Assembly (NCBI GenBank): GCA_017559615.1
Contig: JAFYRB010000051.1
Span: 5,357 to 69,356, forward strand
DNA: 64,000 nucleotides
Source of the DNA: Alistipes sp.
GTDB lineage: Bacteria > Bacteroidota > Bacteroidia > Bacteroidales > Rikenellaceae
Direction: 5' to 3'
Shown: positions 7,776-16,840 of the stretch, in pieces
How the letters are laid out: each line of letters starts with the position of its first letter
Numbering within the stretch: position 1 is the first letter of the stretch
Made by a program: the position numbers and the translations under genes
The notes under the pieces: generated by a model
What the model saw: the letters and a program-made list of their open reading frames with translations, nothing else
The model's database searches: none
Told to the model about the DNA's origin: nothing

Positions 7776-9587
7776 ATGTTTCTACCAACAACAACGAAAG
7801 AGGTCGAGGCTCGAGGATGGGATGAATTGGATGTTATCATCTTCTCGGGCGATGCTTATATAGACCACCCAGCCTTTGGCCCTGCGGTTATTGGCCGTAT
7901 CCTCGAGGCGGAGGGCTATCGTGTGGCTATCGTGCCACAGCCTAACTGGCGTGATGACCTTCGTGACTTTAAGAAGTTGGGTAAGCCACGTCTCTTCTTT
8001 GCCGTTACGGCAGGCGCGATGGACTCGATGGTTAACCACTATACGGCCAATCTTCGTCTTCGCTCGAACGATGCCTATACCCCTGGTGGTAAGGCAGGCT
8101 TCCGCCCCGACCGTACGGTGGATACCTATACGCAGATTCTCAAGAAGTTGTACCCTCACACGCCTGTGGTTGTGGGAGGTATCGAGGCTTCGCTCCGCCG
8201 TTTGACACACTACGACTATTGGAGCAATAGCCTTCAGCGCTCGATTCTCGCAACGTCGGGAGCCGATTTGCTGATTTATGGTATGGGTGATAAGCCTATC
8301 CGCGAGGTGGCAAAGGCATTGCGTAATGGTTTTAATATGAAGCTGTTAAGAGGCTTGCGTCAGGTGGGTTTCTTGGCCGATAAGGAGTACGTCGAGCGAT
8401 TGTATAACCAGAGTAGCAAGGTGCTTAGCTCGTTCGAGGAGTGTGTCGATGATAAGGCAAAGTTTGGCGAGAACTTTACGGTTGTCGAGACGTTGAGCAA
8501 TATGATGGAGTGTAACACCACGCTTATCGAGGGCGTGGGGGATAAGTACGTTGTTATTACACCTCCACACGAGACTCTAACAACCGAGGAGCTTGACCAC
8601 TCGTTCGACCTTCCTTATGAGCGTGCGCCACACCCTCGCTATAAGGGTAAGGGCGATATCCCAGCGTGGGAGATGATTAAGCACTCGATAAATATCCATC
8701 GTGGCTGCTTCGGTGGTTGCTCGTTCTGTACAATCTCGGCGCATCAGGGTAAGTTCATCAACTCGCGCTCCGAGCGCTCAATCCTTGAGGAGGTGAAGCA
8801 CGTAGTGGCAATGCCAGACTTCAAGGGTTATATCTCGGATATTGGTGCTCCATCAGCAAATATGTATGGTATGCGCGGTAGGGATGAGAGCCTCTGCAAG
8901 AGGTGTAAGCGCCCATCGTGTCTACATCCGAAGCTCTGCCCAAATATGAATAACGATCACTCGCGTCTTATCGACCTATATCGCAAAATACGTGAGGTGA
9001 AGGGCATCAAGAAGGCCTTTATTGGTAGTGGCATCCGTTACGATTTGTTCGATGACTCGAACTACTTTGATATCGTTGTTAAGTATCACACGTCGGGACG
9101 TTTGAAGGTGGCTCCCGAGCATACCGAGGATGGTGTGTTGAAGCTTATGCGTAAGCCTGCGTTCTCGATGTTTGAGGATATGCATCGTAGGTTTAAGCAG
9201 ATATGTCGCCGCGAAGAGCTTAACTATCAGCTAATTCCATACTTCATATCGTCGCACCCTGGTTGCACCGAGCGTGATATGCAGGCTTTGGCAGATAAGG
9301 TTCTCGGTAAGTTGAACTTTACGTTGGAGCAGGTGCAGGACCTTACGCCTACGCCTATGACACTCTCGTCGGTGATGTTCTATATGGGAGAGAATCCTTA
9401 CGATAAAAAGCCTCTCTATGTTGCTCGTTCGCAGGATGATAAGCGCCGTCAGAAGAGCTATTTCTTTGGTGGTGAGCTACCTACGGATACGCATCACACA
9501 AAGGGCGTGCGTGGCCGTGGTGGTCGCCCACAGCCAAAGGCTCCACAGCGTGGCACAGCGCCAAGAGCGAAATCTCGCCGTAGGTAG
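7776..9587 (+). CDS. YgiQ-family (UPF0313) radical SAM protein
   Basis: This 603-residue protein opens with MFLPTTTKEVEARGWDELDV and GDAYIDHPAFGPAVIGR, both typical of YgiQ proteins. The radical SAM cluster motif is CFGGCSFC with Cys at 311, 315 and 318. A second Cys-rich segment, CKRCKRPSCLHPKLCPN, lies around residues 373-390 and may bind another metal cluster. The last 40 residues are rich in Gly, Arg, Pro and Lys and look disordered, perhaps able to touch nucleic acid. The reaction is not established for the family. It is the last gene of the tgt operon (21 nt gap), and the next gene has its own promoter. Confidence 0.88.
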   Translation: MFLPTTTKEVEARGWDELDVIIFSGDAYIDHPAFGPAVIGRILEAEGYRVAIVPQPNWRDDLRDFKKLGKPRLFFAVTAGAMDSMVNHYTANLRLRSNDAYTPGGKAGFRPDRTVDTYTQILKKLYPHTPVVVGGIEASLRRLTHYDYWSNSLQRSILATSGADLLIYGMGDKPIREVAKALRNGFNMKLLRGLRQVGFLADKEYVERLYNQSSKVLSSFEECVDDKAKFGENFTVVETLSNMMECNTTLIEGVGDKYVVITPPHETLTTEELDHSFDLPYERAPHPRYKGKGDIPAWEMIKHSINIHRGCFGGCSFCTISAHQGKFINSRSERSILEEVKHVVAMPDFKGYISDIGAPSANMYGMRGRDESLCKRCKRPSCLHPKLCPNMNNDHSRLIDLYRKIREVKGIKKAFIGSGIRYDLFDDSNYFDIVVKYHTSGRLKVAPEHTEDGVLKLMRKPAFSMFEDMHRRFKQICRREELNYQLIPYFISSHPGCTERDMQALADKVLGKLNFTLEQVQDLTPTPMTLSSVMFYMGENPYDKKPLYVARSQDDKRRQKSYFFGGELPTDTHHTKGVRGRGGRPQPKAPQRGTAPRAKSRRR

Positions 9588-9610
9588 TGTGTAATAATAT
9601 GCCGAAGGAG

Positions 9611-9641
9611 TTGTAAGGAAAGAAAAAAAATTATATATTTG
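9611..9641 (+). promoter_or_regulatory. Strong Bacteroidetes-type promoter for the Glu/Ala-rich lipoprotein
   Basis: TTG at 9611-9613, a 20-nt spacer, then TATATTTG at 9634-9641. This matches the consensus exactly. The leader to the ATG at 9688 is A-rich with no Shine-Dalgarno sequence. Confidence 0.8.
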
Positions 9642-9687
9642 TATTCGTAAATCGAAATCAATTTCAACAATTAAATAACTAAAAACT

Positions 9688-10113
9688 ATGAAGAAGGTAC
9701 TATTTTTTGCTGCGATGCTCTCTTTCGCAGTAGCTTGCGGTGGTGGTGTAAAGAGTGCTAACAACGCTGAGGAGGCAACAGTTGAGGCTCCAGAGGTTGT
9801 TGAGGAGGTAGCTCCAGAGGCTGCTGAGGAGGCAGTTCCAGAGGTTAAGGCTGAGGCTGCTCCAGAGATTCAGGCTAATGAGAAGGCTGAGATGCCAAAG
9901 CTTACAGTAAATAAGGTTATCGAGGGTGCTAAGGCTGAGGCTGCGGAGGTTGCAGAGGAGGTTAAAGAGGAGGCACAGTTCCAGGTAACCGAGATTAAGG
10001 AGAAGGTTAAGCTTGAGTCAGCAACAATCGGCAAGGATAAGAAGAAGAATATTGAGACTAACCTCAAGGTTTCTGAGACTCCAGTTGCTAAGGGCGTTGC
10101 AGTTTCAAAATAA
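9688..10113 (+). CDS. Small Glu/Ala-rich lipoprotein, function unknown
   Basis: The 141-residue product has a signal peptide ending in the lipobox FAVAC (lipidated Cys at 17), then a mature part dominated by Glu, Ala, Val and Lys. Residues about 25-75 are built from repeats such as APEVVEEVAPEAAEEAVPEV, and about 85-110 could form an amphipathic helix or coiled coil (EGAKAEAAEVAEEVKEEAQ). I recognise no domain. It is a single-gene unit with a consensus promoter and a strong terminator, which suggests high expression. It may be a small envelope spacer or structural lipoprotein, but that is only a guess from composition. Confidence 0.75.
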   Translation: MKKVLFFAAMLSFAVACGGGVKSANNAEEATVEAPEVVEEVAPEAAEEAVPEVKAEAAPEIQANEKAEMPKLTVNKVIEGAKAEAAEVAEEVKEEAQFQVTEIKEKVKLESATIGKDKKKNIETNLKVSETPVAKGVAVSK

Positions 10114-10132
10114 GTAATGCTTAAGAGTAAAT

Positions 10133-10160
10133 AAGCCTCCCACGTGGGAGGCTTTCTTTG
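10133..10160 (+). terminator. Rho-independent terminator of the small lipoprotein gene
   Basis: A perfect 22-bp palindrome, AAGCCTCCCAC/GTGGGAGGCTT (10133-10154), is followed by the T-rich run TCTTTGTTT. It begins 19 nt after the stop codon. Confidence 0.85.
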
Positions 10161-10167
10161 TTTAAAT

Positions 10168-10199
10168 AGAGAGGGAAGTCATTTCGGGCCTCCCTCTTT
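10168..10199 (-). terminator. Second hairpin between the convergent genes, probable terminator of the PfkB kinase gene
   Basis: The arms AGAGGGA (10170-10176) and TCCCTCT (10191-10197) enclose a 14-nt loop. On the minus strand the hairpin follows the stop codon of the kinase gene and is followed by ATTTAAAC, a weak T tract. Either strand could use it. Confidence 0.5.
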
Positions 10200-10213
10200 G
10201 TTGTTTCGTAGAT

Positions 10214-11218
10214 TTAGAATAGACACTGCTCTTTTCGCACCTGCTCGACTAATCTCTGAATCTCCTCCCAGGCCTCCTCGCTAAGTGTTGTTCCTACAAC
10301 CTCGATAACCTTACCCGCGGTGATTGCGCCTATTGTGCCACACTGGCGGATATTCAAACCCTCGCATAGTGCCGCGAGAAATCCTGCGGCGTAGAAATCG
10401 CCTGCACCTGTGGTATCCACACGCTTCGCAGCTGCCATAATGCCTACCTCGGTGACCTCGCCAAGGTGCTTGATAAGCGCACCCTTCATACCCGTCTTAA
10501 CGATAGTAAGCTCGCACATACGGCTAATGTAGTTGAGAGCATCCATAGCATCTGCATAGCCGCTAAACTCGTGCGCCTCCTCCTCGTTGGCAAAGAGGAT
10601 ATCGACGTACTGCTCCACAAGGCTGTGAAGGAACTCTCTGTTCTCGCGTACGACGTTGAACGATGCAAGGTCTATGGCAACCTTCAGTCCGCGCTCCTTA
10701 GCCTTTGCTATAGTGGTGCGGATAAGGTCGTGATCCTGAACAAGATAACCCTCGATATAAAGACAATCATAACCATCAAATACCGCAGCGTCAACGTCCG
10801 AGGCCTGAAGCTCTGCCGCAGCACCAAGATGAGTCACAAGGGTGCGCTCGCCATCCTTCGATACAAGGGATAAGCATCTTCCCGAGGGGTGCGCTGAACG
10901 TAGCACGTATGGTGTGACGTTGACGTTGCGTAGCGCCTGAATGTAGAAGTCGCCCGTAGAATCCTCGCCAACTTTACCGATAAGTCCTACCTCGGTGCCG
11001 AGGCGTGCCATAGCGCGTATGGTGTTACCCGCCGAGCCGCCAAGCGACAGAGAGTATGGACATCCCGCAACGGCCTGAAGCACGTCGCTCTGCATCTGGC
11101 TATCTACGAGGCTCATAGAGCCTTTGGCAAGCTGATACTCGCGAAGAACATCGTCCGAAGAGAGGCTTACGAGCATATCTGTTAGGGCGTTGCCTATGCC
11201 TATAACACGTTTAATCAT
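10214..11218 (-). CDS. PfkB-family carbohydrate or nucleoside kinase (adenosine kinase-like)
   Basis: This 334-residue protein has the two PfkB (ribokinase) signatures: GGSAGNTIRAMARLG (from residue 60) and DTTGAGDFYAAGF (268-280), where Asp274 is the expected catalytic base next to the anion hole GAGD. The start IGIGNALTDMLV is typical of the adenosine kinase-like branch annotated in Bacteroidales. Fructokinase or another sugar kinase cannot be excluded without a substrate test. The gene follows pfkA at 23 nt on the same strand, so the two may be co-transcribed. It ends against a pair of hairpins at 10133-10199. Confidence 0.82.
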   Translation of the reverse strand: MIKRVIGIGNALTDMLVSLSSDDVLREYQLAKGSMSLVDSQMQSDVLQAVAGCPYSLSLGGSAGNTIRAMARLGTEVGLIGKVGEDSTGDFYIQALRNVNVTPYVLRSAHPSGRCLSLVSKDGERTLVTHLGAAAELQASDVDAAVFDGYDCLYIEGYLVQDHDLIRTTIAKAKERGLKVAIDLASFNVVRENREFLHSLVEQYVDILFANEEEAHEFSGYADAMDALNYISRMCELTIVKTGMKGALIKHLGEVTEVGIMAAAKRVDTTGAGDFYAAGFLAALCEGLNIRQCGTIGAITAGKVIEVVGTTLSEEAWEEIQRLVEQVRKEQCLF

Positions 11219-11241
11219 CGTTGGGTAGTAGTTTTTTTGAG

Positions 11242-12222
11242 TTATATTGATAGAATCTTTACAATCTCCACGTCGTTGCGGTCTATGGTGCTGCTATGTT
11301 GCGTAGCCTTCGAGAATGGAACATATACCAAGTCGCCATTCTTGATGCCTATCATCACGTTGCGCTGTCCCTCCATAAGTGCTATTATCGCCTGCGCACC
11401 CATCTTCGACGCGAGGATGCGGTCGGCAGCAGTAGGGGAGCCGCCACGTTGCAGGTGTCCAAGAATTGTGACTCGCGCGTCATACTCTGGGAACTCCTCC
11501 TTTATACGCTGTGCAAGGCCCATAGCACCTCCCGTCTCTGGGTTCTCGGCAACAAGCACAATGGCCGAGTTCTTACTCTTGCGGAAGCCGCGGTTTATGA
11601 GGTCACCCAGCTGGTCTATCTCGGTCTCCATCTCTGGGATTATCGCAGCCTCGGCACCTGTAGCTATTGCGCCATTGAGGGCGAGGTAGCCCGCCATATG
11701 TCCCATAACCTCGACAAGGAAGAGACGTTCGTGGCTTGTTGCTGTATCTCGAATTTTATCCACAGCCTCGACGATGGTGTTTAGAGCCGTATCGTAGCCG
11801 ATGGTCTCATCCGTACCTCCAAGGTCGTTGTCGATAGTACCTGGTAGGCCAACGATAGGAACGTCATACTCCTCGGCGAAGATACGCGCGCCAGATAGCG
11901 AGCCATCGCCACCAATCACTACAAGTGCGTCGATGCCCGCAGCCTTCATATTTTCGTATGCCTTGGAGCGTCCTTCAGAGGTTGTAAACTCGCGGCAGCG
12001 TGCGGTCTTAAGGATAGTGCCTCCCTGCTGGATGATATTGCTAACAGACTTTGATGTAAACTCCTCCATTTCGTTGTAAACCAAGCCGTAGTAGCCACGC
12101 TTGATGCCCACAACGCGGAGGTTATTATAGATTGCCATACGTGTTACGGCGCGAATCGCAGCGTTCATACCTGGAGCATCACCGCCCGATGTAAGCAATC
12201 CTATGCACTCAATTTTTGCCAT
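11242..12222 (-). CDS. pfkA: ATP-dependent 6-phosphofructokinase
   Basis: From the ATG at 12222 the product is 326 residues, [20 protein letters not shown]. It has the ATP-binding GGDGS (104-108) with Gly in the position that favours ATP over pyrophosphate, the catalytic [10 protein letters not shown] (from 129) and [13 protein letters not shown]. The enzyme phosphorylates fructose 6-phosphate in the committing step of glycolysis. The length and motifs match the bacterial tetrameric PfkA group. The frame stays open 23 codons further upstream, but that extension has no family similarity. The minus-strand element TACCTTTA, 35-42 nt upstream of the start, is a possible weak -7 box. Confidence 0.94.
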   Translation of the reverse strand: MAKIECIGLLTSGGDAPGMNAAIRAVTRMAIYNNLRVVGIKRGYYGLVYNEMEEFTSKSVSNIIQQGGTILKTARCREFTTSEGRSKAYENMKAAGIDALVVIGGDGSLSGARIFAEEYDVPIVGLPGTIDNDLGGTDETIGYDTALNTIVEAVDKIRDTATSHERLFLVEVMGHMAGYLALNGAIATGAEAAIIPEMETEIDQLGDLINRGFRKSKNSAIVLVAENPETGGAMGLAQRIKEEFPEYDARVTILGHLQRGGSPTAADRILASKMGAQAIIALMEGQRNVMIGIKNGDLVYVPFSKATQHSSTIDRNDVEIVKILSI

Positions 12223-12290
12223 ATATCTTATCTGAATAATTCTTGGGTTAAAGGTACTAAAAATATGCCAGATTCTTGTTGCTGTATACA

Positions 12291-12317
12291 AAAAAAGCCA
12301 CCCTAAATTGGGTGGCT
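12291..12317 (-). terminator. Terminator of the PpiD-like gene
   Basis: Stem AGCCACCC (12296-12303) / GGGTGGCT (12310-12317) with a 6-nt loop. On the minus strand it is followed by TTTTTT (12296-12291), so it acts in the direction PpiD-like gene to pfkA and separates them. Confidence 0.85.
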
Positions 12318-12405
12318 CTTGCCTTTATATGTGGAGGTGTCATCTCGCAGCATCACTCGCAAAATCTCTCTGCTCGATGCCCGTTACTCGCCCCCCCTTG
12401 GATTA

Positions 12406-14358
12406 TTAGATCTCGCCCTCGCCGCGGAAATCCTCGATGTTAGCCTTTGATGTGAGAGCATCAACAGCTACACGACCACGCTCGCTCTCGCGCTGTGTCA
12501 TATATGGAGTACGCTCTGTCTCAATAGTTGCAGGATCAACCTCGCCGTTGATAGCGTCAACAACGAATACGTAAGCACCTGTAGCACCCTTAACCTTAGT
12601 CTCGATGCCTGTTGTGCGTGTAGATGCGATAGCGCCTACCAACGATGGCTCGAACTTGCCGTCTACGACGTTGAGGTTAGCCTTAAGCTCTGTGAATGTG
12701 CCGTTCTGTGCGCCCTCGATAGTAGCGTCCATAGCAAGCTGTGATGCGATAGCCTCGTACTGCTTGTTGCGCTTGAGAGTTGTCTCGATAGCCTTATCGT
12801 TCTTTGGCTGGTACTTGTTCTGGTCGATCTCTGTAACCATAACAACGTAGATTACGTTCTCGCCGTGGAAACGCTTAATCTCGCCAATCTCTGCGTTGTA
12901 AGCCCAAACAGCAATCTGGCGTGAGTTAGCGATACCGCGTACACCACGTGTGCGGCCCTGCATAGGAACGTACTCGTTGCGGTTAGCAGATGAGATAAGA
13001 ACCTGATAGTGAGCAGCGTTAGCAGCATCGTTGAAAGACTCTGCAGTGTTGCCAGCCTCGGTGATGAATGCCTCTACGTTCTTAACGATGTTGTCGTTAG
13101 TAAGTGCGCTTGCCTTAACGGTCTTCTCTACATCAGCAGTAAGTACGAAACGCTCCTTATCACCAACCTTTGTAATCTTTACAACAGCAGGCTTGTGGTT
13201 GTAAGTGTAAGTGAAGATATCACCAACCTTTGCGCCGATGAAGTTCTTTGCGTCGCTCTCCGACATCTTAACCATCTCGCGGCTATCAGTAGCTACGTCA
13301 ACAGCGTTCTCCAACTTTGTGAAGTCGCCGCCGTTAGCCTTAACCTCCTCCAACAAAGCGTTAGCCTCAACGATGTTTGCAGCAGTAACAACCTCGAACT
13401 CGTATGATGCTGGTGCGGTAATGTCAGAGATAAGGTATGAAGCGCTCCAAGTCTTATCCTCCAATACTGGACCGAAGTTCTTCTTTGCCTTGATAGCCTC
13501 CTGAACGCGTGGCTCTACGTCAGCATACTTCTTGTATGTGTCAGCCTTACCACCAATAGTGCGTACTGCCTGCTTGATAGCAGCGCCGTCGCCATTAGCA
13601 GCAGCAACAGCTGCATCTACAGCCTTAATCTGCTCCTCTACAGCTGTCATATCCTCCTCAGTAGGCTCGATATCGAAGGTTACGTAGCGGAGTGTGCGTG
13701 CGCCATAGTTGTAGTTCTCGCGCTTGTTCTCCTCGTAGTAAGCGTTAATCTCCTCCTCGCTTACAGTAACCTCTGGCATAGCTGTGTATGGAACCATAAC
13801 GTAGCGACCTGTGAACGATGCGTCAGTGCGAAGCATTGACTCCTCAACCTCGAGGCGGTTAACGTAGTTTGCTGCGGCGTATACTGCAGAGAACTTCTCG
13901 TAACCAAGGTTAAGACCGATAGTTGGAAGGTTTGATACCCACTGGTTCTGAATCATCATCTCCATCTGGTCAGCAGGAATACCATACATACGGTACATCT
14001 CTGCAACGCGCTCTGCAAATACTGTTGCATAGCTCTTGATATCGCCCTCTGCTACGCCAAGACCTACCTGCTCCAAAGCCTCCTTTGTGAAGTGGTTGAA
14101 TACTGCTGTCTGGTAAGCGTAGTCAGACTTGTTGTCATCAGAGAGGTTTGCGTCGCGGAAAGTCTCCTGATACTGTGCGTATACAGAAGCCTTAACCTCC
14201 TCGTTGTCTACTGTCATTACAGTTTTGTCCTCTGGAATCTCGCTCTTGCGGTTCTGCATTGAGAGCTGATCACCAAGAATAAATGCTACAAGTACAAGGC
14301 CGATAAGTACTGAAAGTACAATGCCGAACTTGGTTCTTAAAGTGTTTAATGATGCCAT
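12406..14358 (-). CDS. PpiD/SurA-like periplasmic peptidyl-prolyl isomerase (foldase)
   Basis: The 650-residue protein begins MASLNTLRTKFGIVLSVLIG with one N-terminal transmembrane helix (about 11-30) followed by GDQLSMQNR, the usual start of PpiD-type proteins annotated as SurA_N domain proteins in Bacteroidales. The long N-terminal chaperone region has the pattern TVDNEEVKASVYAQYQE. A parvulin-like part is likely in the middle (about 330-430, KNFIGAKVGDIFTY), but it is divergent and isomerase activity is uncertain. It should help outer-membrane proteins fold at the outer face of the inner membrane. The neighbourhood lptC/TPR/OMP/coaX upstream is consistent with envelope biogenesis. It has its own promoter and terminator. 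Confidence 0.82.
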   Translation of the reverse strand: MASLNTLRTKFGIVLSVLIGLVLVAFILGDQLSMQNRKSEIPEDKTVMTVDNEEVKASVYAQYQETFRDANLSDDNKSDYAYQTAVFNHFTKEALEQVGLGVAEGDIKSYATVFAERVAEMYRMYGIPADQMEMMIQNQWVSNLPTIGLNLGYEKFSAVYAAANYVNRLEVEESMLRTDASFTGRYVMVPYTAMPEVTVSEEEINAYYEENKRENYNYGARTLRYVTFDIEPTEEDMTAVEEQIKAVDAAVAAANGDGAAIKQAVRTIGGKADTYKKYADVEPRVQEAIKAKKNFGPVLEDKTWSASYLISDITAPASYEFEVVTAANIVEANALLEEVKANGGDFTKLENAVDVATDSREMVKMSESDAKNFIGAKVGDIFTYTYNHKPAVVKITKVGDKERFVLTADVEKTVKASALTNDNIVKNVEAFITEAGNTAESFNDAANAAHYQVLISSANRNEYVPMQGRTRGVRGIANSRQIAVWAYNAEIGEIKRFHGENVIYVVMVTEIDQNKYQPKNDKAIETTLKRNKQYEAIASQLAMDATIEGAQNGTFTELKANLNVVDGKFEPSLVGAIASTRTTGIETKVKGATGAYVFVVDAINGEVDPATIETERTPYMTQRESERGRVAVDALTSKANIEDFRGEGEI

Positions 14359-14408
14359 AAATTTTTTATTGTTTTTTATTGTTTCGTCAATATATCCAAT
14401 ACAACCTC

Positions 14409-14437
14409 CAAAGGTAGTAATTTTTTGTTAAACGCAA
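14409..14437 (-). promoter_or_regulatory. Promoter of the PpiD-like gene
   Basis: On the minus strand TACCTTTG (14416-14409) is preceded by TTG (14437-14435) with an 18-nt spacer, slightly short of the usual 19-21. It is 50 nt upstream of the start codon. Confidence 0.6.
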
Positions 14438-14493
14438 TCAATAATACTCGAAAAAAATCAATTATACCTTATATTAAATGAAAAAGATGGGCG

Positions 14494-14530
14494 TAAAATA
14501 AAAATAACCCCGCTAAGACGAGGTTATTTT
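14494..14530 (-). terminator. Terminator downstream of the CBS/CorC gene
   Basis: AAAATAACC (14501-14509) pairs with GGTTATTTT (14522-14530). On the minus strand it follows the stop codon by about 23 nt and continues into TTTTATTTTACG, a T-rich tail. Confidence 0.8.
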
Positions 14531-14553
14531 ACAATCTTTGTATGTTCGTTTGG

Positions 14554-15801
14554 CTACTTGCACTCAATCTCCACAAGGTCGAGACGTGAGCCTTCGCGGC
14601 GTAGAATCTTAATCGTGAAGAGTTCATTCTCAAAGCGTTCGCCCTCGTGCGGAATACCTCCGCGCTCGGCGATGATATAGCCCGCAAGGGTGTCGTACTC
14701 CTCACTCTCGGGGATGCCCAACGTGTACTCCTCGTTGAGATACTCCACCTCCAAGCGTGATGAGAATATCCAGTGACGCTCCTCAATCTGCCTCTCGACC
14801 AACTCCTGCACATCGTGCTCATCCTCAATCTCTCCGAAGATCTGCTCCAAGACATCCTCCAACGAGATGATACCCGCCGTGCCACCAAACTCGTCAATAA
14901 CAACGGCGATGCTTGCCTTACGCTTCGTAAAGGTCTCGAGCATAGCCTGAAGGGGCATAGTCTCGGCAACATAGATGGTCTTGATGAGAATGTCGGAAAT
15001 CGACGTAGGACGCTCGAAGAGGCTCTTCGAGTTGACATATCCGATGATATTATCAATAGTGTCGTGCCATACGAAGATACGCGAGTAGTTGCTCTCGACG
15101 AAGCGCTCTGTAAGCTCCTCGATAGTTGTTGACTCAAGGTCTACGGCCTCTACATCAACGCGTTGCACCATACAATCACGTACCCTGAGGTCGGCGAAAT
15201 CCAACGCATTCTGGAGCAGACGTATATCCTCCTCGCTCTCGCTATCCAGCTCTATGTTATCTGCCTCGACCAACGACGCAAGGTCATCGCGGTTGAACTC
15301 CATAGGCTCTGTGCGATTCTCGATGCGGTTTCCGGTAAGGCGGATTAGGCAGTATGAAAGGAGTGTCGTAAGGCGAGAAATAGGGTAGAGGATAATGTAC
15401 AAAAGGTACAATATCGGTGCAAAAAGGGTGTAGTAGAAGTTGGGGTTATGGCGTACTATAGACTTTGGGATATACTCTCCGATGAAGATGATAACGATTG
15501 TGGAGAGTATTGTCTGTAGCAGAGTATTTTCGATATTGAAGCCCAGGTGTAGAATCTGGGACATAAACATAGAGTAGATAACAAGTGCGATGTTGTTACC
15601 TACGAGTATTGTTGTTATGAAGTTGCTTGAGTTGTGGCTGAAGATATCAGCGATGTAGTTGAACACAGGATTTTGCTTGCGGTCTATCTCCTCGCGCAAG
15701 CGGTTTCGTCCCAAGAATGCTATCTCCATTCCTGAGAAGAACGCCGAAAAAAGAAGCATTACGGCGATGATTATAATCATAGTAAGTGTTACCTCACCCA
15801 T
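14554..15801 (-). CDS. CNNM/CBS-domain membrane protein (hemolysin/CorC family)
   Basis: This 415-residue protein has three parts. The CNNM (DUF21) membrane domain covers about residues 5-165 with the signature FSGMEIAFLGRNRLREEID and four hydrophobic segments. A pair of CBS domains (about 205-325) contains VRDCMVQRVDVEAVD and FTKRKASIAVVIDEFGGTAGIISLEDVLEQIFGEIEDE. The C-terminal CorC_HlyC domain (about 340-412) contains YDTLAGYIIAERGGIPHEGE. CNNM proteins move or regulate Mg2+ (or similar divalent ions); the hemolysin name is historical. The gene lies 16 nt after lptC, as the last gene of the rng-mfd-coaX series before a terminator. Confidence 0.88.
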   Translation of the reverse strand: MGEVTLTMIIIIAVMLLFSAFFSGMEIAFLGRNRLREEIDRKQNPVFNYIADIFSHNSSNFITTILVGNNIALVIYSMFMSQILHLGFNIENTLLQTILSTIVIIFIGEYIPKSIVRHNPNFYYTLFAPILYLLYIILYPISRLTTLLSYCLIRLTGNRIENRTEPMEFNRDDLASLVEADNIELDSESEEDIRLLQNALDFADLRVRDCMVQRVDVEAVDLESTTIEELTERFVESNYSRIFVWHDTIDNIIGYVNSKSLFERPTSISDILIKTIYVAETMPLQAMLETFTKRKASIAVVIDEFGGTAGIISLEDVLEQIFGEIEDEHDVQELVERQIEERHWIFSSRLEVEYLNEEYTLGIPESEEYDTLAGYIIAERGGIPHEGERFENELFTIKILRREGSRLDLVEIECK

Positions 15802-15817
15802 ATTTGTTGTTCTACTA

Positions 15818-16813
15818 CTATTTCTTAGGTTTAACCTCTGTCTTTAGTTCAGTATCAAAGCTAAGAGATTGGTTGTTAGGAAGTTCCGCTCTCTTTGAGC
15901 TTGATGGTCTGCCTCCTGCTGATGGCACAACACTCTGATTCACAGGTGTCGGCTCAAACTTCTTGTTGGCTGCTGAAGATGGTGATACGGATGATGACAG
16001 TGGGTTTACGCTCGAAGGAGTAAACGTGCCTCCGCCTCTGTTACCCTTATCGCTTCTACCTGGCGCTCTATTGCTATTTTGTGATGAGCCAGGCTTCTTG
16101 TAACCACTTGTGTTACTCTTGCTCTCCCCGCTCTTCTCCGCCTTTGATTTGTCGGATGTCGAAGCACTCTTATTCTCCTCTTTAGCCTTGGCGCTCTCGG
16201 ATTTACTGTTGTTTGCCTCCGCCTGAAGTGAGTCGAACTCCATCTCGGAGCTATACTTACGGAAGTGGATGTTCTTGAGATCCTCGTCAGCATCGAAGCC
16301 CACGCCAAAGTGCCAGCCGTCGGGTTGTAGGACTTTGGTGTCTACGTTGGAGTAGATTTTCTTTGTCGATGCGTTCCAGAATAGCTGCTGGGTGTATATC
16401 TCAGTAAGACCTGTTACTGTGGTATCCCCCTCCTTGCGATTGTTCTTGATGATTACGACGTTACCCTTTGCCTCCCAGAGCTTCTGACGCTCGTAGTATA
16501 TGGCATAGTTCGCGGTGATGGTAGCATCAACCAGCGATAGAGTGTCGGTGTAGGTAATCATCTTGATGCCTCGGCGGAACTCCTGATAGGGGTTTGTCGC
16601 AAGGCTATAGCCCTCCATAAGTGGTGAGCTAAAGGTGTAGGAGCGTTTTCCGTTCTCCATCATAATGATGGTACGATTTTCGCTCGATTCGGTTAGCAGA
16701 GTCTCGTAGTCAAAATCTGTAGACTCTGTGCTTGTGCTACAAGAGAGTAGCAATGTAGCACTCCCCAAGATGGAGAGTGCTATCATCGCATATCTTCTTA
16801 TAGTTCGCGTCAT
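15818..16813 (-). CDS. lptC: LPS export ABC transporter periplasmic protein LptC, with a long Ser/Lys/Pro tail
   Basis: Residues 1-25 are a lipoprotein signal ending LLLSC. The next 170 residues follow the LptC pattern: MMENGKRSYTFSSPLMEGYS, FRRGIKMITYTDTLSLVDATITANYAIYYERQKLWEAKGNVVIIKN (described as one region, about 52-125) and TEIYTQQLFWNASTKKIYSN. LptC receives LPS from LptB2FG and passes it to LptA in the periplasm. From about residue 200 to 331 the protein is low-complexity Ser, Lys, Pro, Asn and Gly, far longer than a typical LptC, and is probably disordered. The order coaX-OMP-TPR-lptC-CorC is a familiar Bacteroidales neighbourhood. Confidence 0.82.
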   Translation of the reverse strand: MTRTIRRYAMIALSILGSATLLLSCSTSTESTDFDYETLLTESSENRTIIMMENGKRSYTFSSPLMEGYSLATNPYQEFRRGIKMITYTDTLSLVDATITANYAIYYERQKLWEAKGNVVIIKNNRKEGDTTVTGLTEIYTQQLFWNASTKKIYSNVDTKVLQPDGWHFGVGFDADEDLKNIHFRKYSSEMEFDSLQAEANNSKSESAKAKEENKSASTSDKSKAEKSGESKSNTSGYKKPGSSQNSNRAPGRSDKGNRGGGTFTPSSVNPLSSSVSPSSAANKKFEPTPVNQSVVPSAGGRPSSSKRAELPNNQSLSFDTELKTEVKPKK

Positions 16814-16840
16814 TAATAAATAATAGTTTACGAGAATCTA

